27,128 nucleotides of DNA from NCBI RefSeq assembly GCF_000208925.1, contig NW_001915071.1, positions 1 to 27,128 of the forward strand, in the 5' to 3' direction. Of this stretch, positions 19,801-27,128 are shown piece after piece (within the stretch, counting starts at the first letter, position 1; every line of letters begins with the position of its first letter). Origin of the DNA: Entamoeba histolytica HM-1:IMSS (lineage: Eukaryota > Evosea > Mastigamoebida > Endamoebidae). Both the position numbers and the translations under genes were made by a program. The notes below the pieces were generated by a model, which searched no databases, was not told the origin of the DNA, and saw nothing but the letters and a program-made list of their open reading frames with translations.

Positions 19801-19971
19801 GAAAGAAGAAAACACCATCAACACAGAGATTATTCAAGAAGTGAAAGAAGGCATCATTCAAGAGAAAGAAGAGATAGGTCATATAGTAGAAGTAGAAGCT
19901 CAAGTAGAAGAAGAAGAGATACTTCTAAAAAGAATAGCCGTAGTTATAAAGAACGAGAATATCGTAATTAA
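16866..19971 (+). CDS. THOC2: THO complex subunit 2 (THOC2/Tho2), three exons
   Basis: THOC2 is the scaffold of the THO complex, which couples transcription to mRNP assembly and export in the nucleus. The three exons are 16866-16971, 17019-17242 and 17320-19971, and both introns (47 and 77 nt) have GTTTGTTTT donors and AATAG acceptors. Splicing gives one frame of 993 residues. The family is identified by the DAMYCAKFI block (about 652-660) after CLIPRIKIS, as in the Tho2 'SPSDALYCAKFI' core, then by EYSGFQVVYNKWTGLITK (about 735-752), as in the 'VVHKWHYKLTKAL' segment. The C-terminal ~55 residues are an Arg/Ser/His-rich tail (from ~936), and a Lys/Glu coiled coil precedes it. Animal THOC2 is longer (about 1600 residues). 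Starting at the long third exon alone would miss the first 128 residues. Confidence 0.85.
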
Positions 19972-20045
19972 ATTGAGTTTTTTTAATATTTTTATAACCA
20001 AAATATTGATATAAAAGAAACTATGTAAATGAATTACCAAATGAA

Positions 20046-22121
20046 TTAATAGTTATCAGGCCAAACTACTTCAAAGAATAAATAAGATAAACCAACAGCT
20101 GCAACAAATGATAAAATCATTAAAGGAATACCAAAGATTATAAAGTCTTTAATTTTATAATTTCCTTTTTTCATGATCATCAATGTTTTATTGGAACCAA
20201 ATGGTAGTAAAAATACACTAGATGTGGCTATCATCACTGCATACATTGAACTTTTTAGTCCAATTACTCTGCCTCGTTCTAGTCCAGTTGGATCAGTTCC
20301 CCAATAAGTTTCCCAAACAACAGGGAACATTAATGCAAATACTGCAGCGTTACTTAATGACTGAGTGAGTAACATTGTTGGAATAACTAATGCAGAAAGA
20401 ATACCAAATTTACCAAGAGGTAAGAAAGCTCTTGTTAGTGAACGAGCTAACAATGCTCCAACATTAGTTTTTACCATTCCTTCAACTAACCCAAATGAAG
20501 CACCAAGAATACAGATTAATGGGACATCTACTGCTTTAAATAAATCTTTAATTGTAATAGTATTAGTTACTAATAAAATAAATACAAAAACAAATGCTGC
20601 AACAACAAAAGGAGCAGCGTTTAATACATCAGTAATAACTGGAATAGCAATAGCTAAAAGTGCTAAAATAGTTTTATAAATAACCATTGGTTGTGGTAGT
20701 TGAACATTTAATGGTAATACTAATTGGAATGGAGAAGGGAAATATTCTTCAGTTGCAAATTCTGAATCTGTACAAATTAAATAACTTAAAGTTGGTTGTA
20801 TTTTTTGTTCATTAATTTCATCTTTAAACATTTCATTTATTTTCTCTTCTTCTTCATTTTCTTCTGCTTCTTCCATTAATTCATCATTTTCATTAATTCC
20901 TTCAAGAGCATCTTCATTACTATTATATGAAACACCTAATATCCCAAAGAAATGATTCTTATAAAATGTTTGAAATTTTTTATTTAACATTTCTGAATTT
21001 CCACCATAACAAACTTCATAAACTTTTAATTCTCTATTAGTACTCATCATTTCTTTAGCAAAACTACTTTCAGGGATAATTCCACTATATGCATAAACAT
21101 CATTTAAAAGTTCATATGGAGCAAGATAATATAAAATATCACCTTCTTGAAGAATATCAGTTGGTTTTGGTTTAAAGATAGTTCCTCGTTTAATTCTGAA
21201 TAATTTACCATGAGAAGGGAAGAATAAAACAGTATCTTTTAACTGCTTATTAATGTGACTACTTTTTGGACCAATCTTAACTGGAATAATAAATTCTGAA
21301 TGATTTTTTGGTGGTTCTTCAATTTCTGTCTTTGGAACTAAAAAGGAACAAAAGGCACAATAAAGAAATCCAACAACTGTCAATGGAAAAGCAACAATTC
21401 CTATTTCAAACATTGGTACAGTAACTTGCATATTTAAATTATATTTTGAATTAACAATATCAACTTGATTTAAAATTAATCCTTTAGCAACAAGGTTTGT
21501 AGAAGTTCCAAGAATACTATTCATTCCAGCATATTGAATAGCATAACACATTGGTAATAATAATTTAGATGCTGGTTGTGTTGATGTTTTAGTCCATGCA
21601 AATATTAATGGAATAGACATAGCAACAACTGGCGTATTGTTTAAGAATAATGATACTGCCATAACAAATGGAAATAATCGTATTGCAGAAGGCCAAATAT
21701 ACTTTTGTGGTGTATCTGGTAAAAGAAATCTTCCTACAAACTTTAATCCACCAGTTTTATCAACTGCTTCAGAAATAATTAACGCAACTAATACTGTTAA
21801 TGTACTATTATTTGAAAATCCAACAAATGCTTCTGCTGGTGTAATAATTTGAAGAAATACAAGTAAAATAGATGTTAAAAGAATCATCATTCCTGGGTGC
21901 ATTACTTCTGCTAATAACAATGTTAACATTACATCAAATGTAAACATAAATAAAAATGTTTTTGTTGACACACTATTTGCATAATGAACTTTCCAATCAC
22001 AAAAATATAATAAACAAAGGCATATTGTAAAAATAACAAAGAAAATCATACACTTCCAATTACTAATTACCCATTTTAATATCTTTTTAGGAATTTCTTT
22101 AATACCTCTCAGTATTTCCAT
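20046..22121 (-). CDS. SLC13/DASS-like anion transporter with RCK/TrkA-C-like insertion
   Basis: This 691-residue membrane protein belongs to the ion transporter superfamily, close to the SLC13/SAC1 sulfate permeases. The first membrane half (about 25-260) contains NNTPVVAM (161-168) and GTSTNLVAKG (205-214). The second half (about 478-685) contains QSLSNAAVFALMFP (587-600) and PFGSNKT (640-646). These are the two repeats of substrate- and sodium-binding hairpins. Between them, residues ~275-455 are cytosolic, with two TrkA-C/RCK-C-like beta domains (ILQEGDILYYLAP is typical) split by an acidic loop (about 403-440). Plant and algal sulfate transporters have the same design. Sulfate is the most likely substrate, and Entamoeba activates sulfate in its mitosomes, but the substrate and location are inferred. 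The gene converges with THOC2 across 74 bp. Confidence 0.85.
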   Translation of the reverse strand: MEILRGIKEIPKKILKWVISNWKCMIFFVIFTICLCLLYFCDWKVHYANSVSTKTFLFMFTFDVMLTLLLAEVMHPGMMILLTSILLVFLQIITPAEAFVGFSNNSTLTVLVALIISEAVDKTGGLKFVGRFLLPDTPQKYIWPSAIRLFPFVMAVSLFLNNTPVVAMSIPLIFAWTKTSTQPASKLLLPMCYAIQYAGMNSILGTSTNLVAKGLILNQVDIVNSKYNLNMQVTVPMFEIGIVAFPLTVVGFLYCAFCSFLVPKTEIEEPPKNHSEFIIPVKIGPKSSHINKQLKDTVLFFPSHGKLFRIKRGTIFKPKPTDILQEGDILYYLAPYELLNDVYAYSGIIPESSFAKEMMSTNRELKVYEVCYGGNSEMLNKKFQTFYKNHFFGILGVSYNSNEDALEGINENDELMEEAEENEEEEKINEMFKDEINEQKIQPTLSYLICTDSEFATEEYFPSPFQLVLPLNVQLPQPMVIYKTILALLAIAIPVITDVLNAAPFVVAAFVFVFILLVTNTITIKDLFKAVDVPLICILGASFGLVEGMVKTNVGALLARSLTRAFLPLGKFGILSALVIPTMLLTQSLSNAAVFALMFPVVWETYWGTDPTGLERGRVIGLKSSMYAVMIATSSVFLLPFGSNKTLMIMKKGNYKIKDFIIFGIPLMILSFVAAVGLSYLFFEVVWPDNY

Positions 22122-22283
22122 TTTTCTTTTTCTTTTGATAAATTTATTTCTTTTTCAGTTCTTTTTAGTTTTCTTTTTTAGTTTTTTATTCATATCTCTT
22201 GCATTTTTCTTTTTTTTATTGCATATAAAAAGAGAAGTTGTTTTTTGTAAATAAATACTCTATTAGTATTATTCATTATTCAA

Positions 22284-22961
22284 TTACATTGTCTTTACTC
22301 TTCTTGTTGAAATAATAGGAGAACACTCAAAAATTGGTTTTTTTCTTAACCTTCTACAACAACTAATTTTAACTGGTGGTTTTGATTTATCTGATGTATC
22401 AAAAGGACGATCTTCCATTCTAATATATCCTCCACAACATTCCTATTAATTACTTACTATCTTTTTTTTAATAATATTCTAAAAAAAACAAACAGGAAAT
22501 AAGTGATAGAAGTAACGATATCCTCCATTTAGTACAAAAACATCAGGATACCATATAAGAGGGTATTGATCTTTATTCTTTTCTCGGTCTAACTGTCTGA
22601 AAAGTAACCATTGATTTGGCCCTCTATTCTGAGAATATTCACAATGAAATACAATTATTACATTTACTTGTTTTTTTATGAAGAATAATGTCTCCAACTC
22701 GTTTTTAGAAGGGCAAGGAACTGCCGAATAGATATGACCACCTTCATATTCGTAGTCATATCTACAATCAAATAAATATAACTTACTCTTACTTGAAAAT
22801 AATAATTGGTGAAGAAAATATGGTTCTATAAGATTATATGGATTGTCAAAGTTCAAGCTAAATATTCTACTAAATAAACAAGGATTTTTTGGAGACTCAA
22901 TCAATTTTTCTGTTTCTTTTTTCATTACATCTCTCTTTTTATTTGCTGTATTAGGAAGCAT
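22284..22961 (-). CDS. CDC25-like dual-specificity phosphatase (two exons)
   Basis: Exon 1 is 22961-22494 (156 codons), the intron 22493-22443 (51 nt, donor GTTTGTTTT, acceptor TTAATAG, phase 0), and exon 2 is 22442-22284 (52 codons plus stop), giving 208 residues. The rhodanese-fold CDC25 domain shows DCRYDYEYEGGHI (65-77), the active-site loop HCEYSQNR (Cys107, Arg113; Cx5R) followed by GP, then DREKN, YP-x-YPDVFVLNGGY (139-148). The second exon supplies CCGGYIRMEDRPF, the classic CDC25 C-terminal signature, which confirms the splice. CDC25 removes inhibitory phosphates from cyclin-dependent kinases at the entry to mitosis. The protein has only a ~30-residue N-terminal extension, so the long regulatory region of animal CDC25 is absent. 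Confidence 0.93.
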
Positions 22962-23131
22962 CGAACAAACAAATTTAATCTCTGATTATCAGTTTTTTTT
23001 TTCAAAAAAAAAGGAACAAGAAGTAGAAGAATATATACAAACCAAAAAAAAAAGGAAACGAAAGAAAATTTTTGGGATCTAATTTAAAAATAGAACTTAA
23101 ATTTTTTCTTTAAAAATTAATGAAGTACATA

Positions 23132-24532
23132 TTACAATGGTAATGTACGAGCATAATCATTTAACAAATTAATAACAATTTTATAGTCAGATCTTTTTGT
23201 AGAATCTTCAACACAACATTTATTAATAATAGAAATTATTGCAATAGGAACTTTTTCAGAAGGACTAACTCGTTGATGGTTTTTAACAAAATTTTCAATT
23301 TGTTGCTTATTCATACCTCCATATGGTTTTTTACCACTGAATATATGAAGAATTGACATTCCAAGACTGAACGTATCACTTTTTAGTCCATATGGTTTAT
23401 GTTGTATGACTTCAGGTGACATATATTCCATAGTACCAACACAGTCATGTAATTCTTCTCCTTCATGTATATATCTTGCTAAAGAAAAATCATGTAATTT
23501 AACTAAAGGACCTCCTAAAGAAATAGTTGAGTGTTGAACTAATCTAAGGTTATATGGTTTAATATTTCGATGCAAAACACTTTCTGATGCTAGGTATTGA
23601 AGAGCTGTAGCTAAATTAACACAACAACGTGTTAAAAAAAGAGATGGTAAAGGTTTTTCTAAGATTTGTTCTAGATTAAACATTGTATCATTTTCCAATA
23701 ATAAAAGAGAAGAATCATAATTCATCCCAACCATTTGAATAATGTTTTGATGGTGAATATCAATGTAATTATTTAAAATAACTTTAAAATCTTCCTTACT
23801 TAATCCAGATTCTTTAGTATCTAATTTAAAAATAAATACATTATCTCCTTTATATTTTCCATGTTTTCCTATAACATCTCCTACAAAAATTGAATCAGTA
23901 AGACCCATAGTAAGCATTGATAAATCAACTGAAGTTGTTTCAGTATTACAAGTACTTTCCCTAATAGTTATATGAGATGAACTAGTTCTTTCTTTTATAA
24001 TACTATTTGTTGATGACTGATTAATCTCTTTCATTAAAAGAATTTCTTTTATATTTACTATAGGAATAACTCCAAGCATTTGAAAACGTAAAGCAAGTGA
24101 ACTAGATTCATTTCCTATCAATGCTTTCTTTTTTACTTGGAACGTAACACTTCCTGTTAAACCAACTGTTGCAATAGTATTGAAACAAATGGAAATAGTA
24201 ACAGACTTTTTACCTCTTTTTCCAATAGTTAATTTTTCTTCATCAACTTCCATAGTATATTTTGAACTAGTACTGAGTTCAACTGTCATTTTATATGTGT
24301 CAGTTGTTTTATTATGAAAAGTAATTTTCTGTTTCATTGAAACTCCTTGAACAGCATACTCTCGTCCAAATGTTAATTTTTGTATTGGCTATGTTTTAAG
24401 TTTTTTTACAGTCTTTGAGAATTATATATATTCATTAAAAAAGAAAGGACAAACAGGCTCTAGTTCAAAAGGAAATTTTAATTGTGCACATGAACCAACA
24501 GAAGAAGTTCGTGACTCTTTGGAGAGAGACAT
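23132..24532 (-). CDS. TMK-like soluble pseudokinase, two exons
   Basis: Exon 1 is 24532-24455 (26 codons), the intron 24454-24389 (66 nt, donor GTTTGTCC, acceptor CATAG, phase 0), and exon 2 is 24388-23132, giving 444 residues. Residues ~20-140 (FELEP, LTFGREYAV, then an Ig/MSP-like beta domain) recall the region between the membrane and kinase domain of Entamoeba TMK receptors. The kinase-like domain (about 190-440) has IGKHGKYKGD, FIFK (Lys214), HRNIKPYN (299-306), DFSLAR (326-331) and MSPEV. The HRD aspartate is Asn301, DFG is DFS, and no αC glutamate is seen, so catalysis is unlikely. The protein has no signal peptide or transmembrane segment. It probably binds partners as a scaffold or regulator, which is inference. 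Confidence 0.8.
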
Positions 24533-24791
24533 GTAACTTTTTTTTGGGTTGAGATGTATTTTATTTTTAATTTTCGAAGTAAAAGCACTAAAAATTATTT
24601 TTTAGGCATTTTTTACCATTTGGTTTTATTCTTTTAAAATAAAAATTTTAATAAAGAAGTGTTGGTAAATACGTTTTAACGTTGTCAAAATAAAGAGAAG
24701 AAGAAATAGGTTTATTTATTTTATTATTTATTTAGTTATTCTTCTAAAACAAAGGATTAATATACATTAATATTAACTTAAAATAAAGAGG

Positions 24792-24995
24792 TTATTTCTT
24801 CATTAAAAGTCTTTTGGTTTGAGACAGATAAACAGTGTTTAGTTCTGAGAAGATTGAATCTATAAAACAATCATACTCAACAATATTTACATTATCAATT
24901 AATGGATTTCTATGAATGCAATCAACAATGATAATTGGATAAATTGGTTTGAAAACAGATGTTAGACTCATAGCTGATTCACAAAATAATGACAT
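24792..24995 (-). CDS. Possible small protein or gene fragment
   Basis: This is an open frame of 67 codons (MSLFCESAMSLTSV...). It is not Lys/Asn low-complexity, and its amino-acid mix resembles real protein more than random AT-rich DNA. A GAACT sequence lies only ~9 bp upstream of the ATG, and the ATG sits inside an inverted repeat. No family is recognised, and a remnant of a larger gene is as likely as a true gene. Confidence 0.25.
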   Translation of the reverse strand: MSLFCESAMSLTSVFKPIYPIIIVDCIHRNPLIDNVNIVEYDCFIDSIFSELNTVYLSQTKRLLMKK

Positions 24996-25024
24996 TCAGT
25001 TCATATCACTTTACTTGTCATTAT
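24986..25024. repeat. 9-bp perfect inverted repeat
   Basis: ATAATGACA at 24986-24994 and its reverse complement TGTCATTAT at 25016-25024 are separated by 21 nt that include the GAACT upstream of the small open frame at 24995. A paired hairpin of this length can arise by chance in AT-rich DNA. Confidence 0.4.
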
Positions 25025-25660
25025 AATCTAAATATGTATAGGAAAAATTTAGAAACGGGTCAACGGTTATTAAAATGTATATTTATTTATCTGCAACTTC
25101 TATTTAATGTTTAATGATTTAACCAGTTTTATTTTTATAAATAGTCTACTGTTCTGTGTTTATGATTTCTTCAAAATATATTTTTATAATTGTTTTGCTT
25201 CTTTATTACTAAAAGGGTATTGGACTTTTTTCATAAAAGTTTTTAGATTTTCTCAAAAAAAAAAGTACAAACAAAAACTCTTTTAGTTAATCATTATTGT
25301 CTTTATATATTGTTTTTTTTGAAAACAAATTTACTCTTTTAATTTGTTTGTTTCTTTTGAGTAGTTTATTAAATGTAAAATTTTTCATTTAATTGCTACG
25401 TTTTTTGTTGTGTTTCTTGTTCTTGTACCAACACTAACCATTCTTTTCATTTTTTTTTCATAAATTATTTTGTTTTAATTAAATTTGTTTTAATTTCGTT
25501 ATTCCTATCATTCTTTCTATTTTATTATTACTTCTTTGTTGGTTATTTATTGGTTTATAACGTTGACATATATTATAAAACATTCATTATTTTTAGTTTT
25601 TACTTCATATTTTGTACTTTTGTTATTTATTTTTTATTTATCTGTTTTTAATTTATTTTT
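24996..25660. other. AT-rich spacer, nothing supported
   Basis: About 665 bp of strongly T-rich DNA (plus strand) with long T and A runs. Stops occur in all frames. No repeat unit, tRNA-like fold or conserved protein could be seen. T-rich spacers of this kind are typical surroundings of LINE copies in Entamoeba. Confidence 0.4.
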
Positions 25661-25845
25661 ATAAGATGCTTATATACTGAAGAAGAAGAACAAGCTGTTT
25701 CAGATGAAATGATGGAAAAAAAACTCTTAGAAAAGAAAATGAGAAAGAAATAACAGAAATGAAAATACAAAATAGAAAGATTCAAACGAATTACAAAGAA
25801 ATGAAGAAAGAAAATGAAAAATTAGAAGAAGAAAACAAAAAAAGG
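25661..25845 (+). pseudogene. Coiled-coil gene relic abutting the LINE
   Basis: Plus-strand codons read TEEEEQAVSDEMMEKKLLEK and then, after a one-base frame change near 25735, ENEKEITEMKIQNRK and EMKKENEKLEEENKKR. The heptad-like Glu/Lys/Leu pattern is coiled coil. The similarity ends exactly where the minus-strand LINE frame ends (25846). No start codon or domain is visible, so this is a piece of a former gene, or part of the mobile element's 3' flank. Confidence 0.45.
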
Positions 25846-27128
25846 TCAATTATTAGATATATCCATTATTGGATTTTCTTCATACTGAGAAGTGATTATT
25901 TCGGTTTCTTCAATATGCTCTATTGATGTAATAGAGTTAATTTCTAACATACTCGCATTAGATTGTTCTTCTTCTATTGTGCTGCCAGAATTGAATGTGT
26001 AAAACATTAAGTCTTTCATATTTTTTATAATTATTGTTCGTAGGATTTTGGGGAGGTCTAATTGTAATTTCAGTACTTTTAATCTTCTTACTGACTCTTT
26101 ATGTATTAAACCATTTATAGATAATATTACAGGTATAATTTCAACATATATTAATTCTCTGTTATTTCTTAATTTCTCTTATAATTCTTTGTATTTATTT
26201 ATTTTGTGAATATAATTTAATTCTATATTCATATCTTGACATAAAACAACATCTATAATATATCCTTTCTTTTCTTTCATATTTTGTTAATATATATCTT
26301 ATCTTCTAGCATGGAAATGAATTGTCACTAACCAATAAATCTTTATTGTAAGTTATAACCATTTTATCATTATTAATACATTTATGAGGATTATTAAAAT
26401 CAATTGCATCAAATTCAGTAAATTGTGTAATTAATAAGTGTTTAAATATTTGTTTACAAACATAATCATGTTTTGATATTTGATTCTTTTTCATTACATC
26501 CTAACAGTATATGATTAATAGATGCTATTGTGTTATGACAATGTTTACAATATTTTAAATCATCATTTTGGAGTATTTTAGATTTAATATTTCCTGTCAT
26601 AGTTACACCTTCTTGCATCTTTACTACTTGGATGAATGCATTTCTTTTTATATTTAATGACTTCCATGTGGCTACTGTTGATTTCTTATCATTGAAAGTG
26701 CCATTTGCACATCTTATATATTCACCACATTTCTTTTCTTTCAATTCTTTTAAATATCTTTCATTTAATTCATTATTTACCCATTCAAATACATTCTTTA
26801 CATTGTGCTTTCTTTCATTTAATTCTATTATCTCCATTAATTCGTTAAAATTAATCTTCTTACCAAATACTTTCTTCATTCTTTTAATTATTCCATTTGG
26901 ATTTTCTTTTATTGCTTCTATCATTTCTCCTATTTCTGTGCTTGATATTTATATTTTAAATATATTCTTAATAATTCTTTACCACATTCATCTCTTGCTG
27001 ACATTAATCATATTCATATTTCATTTATTTTAACATATAGTCTACTTTTGTGTATATTTCTGCTGTACAATTGGAGTTGTATTAATTACTTTCTTATTTG
27101 TTTATCTATCTTCTCCAATTCTCCTAGT
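25846..27128 (-). mobile_element. Dead R2/R4-type LINE (EhLINE-like), 3' half, runs off right edge
   Basis: On the minus strand, broken frames line up as the C-terminal half of an Entamoeba non-LTR retrotransposon ORF. In order, these are: LGELEKIDKQIRK, SRLYVKINE and LMSARDECGKELLRIYLKY (near 26950-27125, several stops), the post-reverse-transcriptase region; an open stretch 26924-26466 ending in the zinc-finger-like motif C-x2-C-x8-H-x4-C (26549-26496); after a frameshift, KHDYVCKQIFKHLL (from ~26473); then, in another frame, the restriction-like endonuclease core GYIIDVVLCQDMN, with stops, and VEIIPVILSINGLI (about 26272-26060). The frame ends at TGA 25848-25846. The PD part of the endonuclease active site is not intact. 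Stops and frame changes show that this copy cannot move on its own. Confidence 0.85.

Noticed and set aside
19667..19903. Minus-strand open frame in the THOC2 tail
   Set aside because: It is the antisense of the Lys/Glu coiled coil and RS tail, giving a Phe/Leu-rich shadow.
17374..19971. CWC22-type splicing factor (MIF4G plus RS tail)
   Set aside because: The RS tail and long helical body first suggested CWC22, but no MIF4G or MA3 blocks are visible, while the DAMYCAKFI and VVYNKW segments fit THOC2.
26632..27033. Plus-strand open frame of 133 codons rich in Phe, Ile and Leu
   Set aside because: It is the antisense of the LINE relic, whose zinc-finger-like and endonuclease motifs lie on the minus strand.
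1..27128. CRISPR arrays, operons, riboswitches, tRNA or rRNA genes
   Set aside because: No direct repeats with regular spacers, no bacterial gene clusters, and no cloverleaf or rRNA sequence were recognised. The window is eukaryotic.

Overview
The window looks like nuclear DNA of an Entamoeba species, probably of the E. histolytica/E. dispar group, though the species cannot be fixed from sequence alone. The reasons are: very AT-rich DNA with T-rich intergenic spacers; compact genes with few, short introns of the Entamoeba type (donor GTTTGT, acceptor TAG/AATAG, about 45-90 nt); upstream AATGAACT 'GAAC' core-promoter elements; a transmembrane-kinase-like (TMK-like) protein; and a decayed R2/R4-type LINE with a restriction-like endonuclease. 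A run of exactly 100 N shows that this is a draft scaffold.

Layout. The left edge cuts a minus-strand secreted or membrane Cys-rich protein (1-416), transcribed divergently from an intronless protein that joins a UBC-like domain to a PARP-type ADP-ribosyltransferase domain (629-2020). After a 1.1-kb gene-poor spacer come RPT6, an ATPase of the 26S proteasome base (3166-4371), a truncated HSP70 (4600-5538), a small secreted six-cysteine protein (5722-5985), an amino-acid permease (6097-7530), a RasGAP-like gene with one intron and a one-base frameshift (7652-9263), a type I surface protein interrupted by the N gap (9489-12317), and an M3 metallopeptidase (12503-14635). A spacer with a TLDc-domain relic and a perfect 32-bp palindrome leads to a small two-exon gene (15715-16053), ribosomal protein L14 (16182-16595), and a three-exon THO complex subunit 2 (THOC2) gene (16866-19971).

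The right third holds an SLC13-like transporter with cytosolic RCK/TrkA-C-like insertions (20046-22121), a two-exon CDC25-like phosphatase (22284-22961), a two-exon TMK-derived pseudokinase (23132-24532), a doubtful small ORF, and a stretch with a coiled-coil relic abutting the 3' half of a dead LINE (25846-27128).

Five genes were rebuilt or extended by recognising introns: THOC2 (N-terminal 128 residues), CDC25 (C-terminal CCGGY segment), the pseudokinase (N-terminal 43 residues), the RasGAP-like gene (N-terminal 60 residues) and the 15.7-kb small gene (tentative). The genes do not form one pathway. They are a typical eukaryotic mixture of housekeeping genes (proteasome, ribosome, mRNA export, cell cycle), transporters and lineage-specific surface or signalling genes. 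The most unusual items are the UBC-like/PARP fusion, the soluble TMK-like pseudokinase, the HSP70 nucleotide-binding-domain fragment, and the gene relics next to the LINE.
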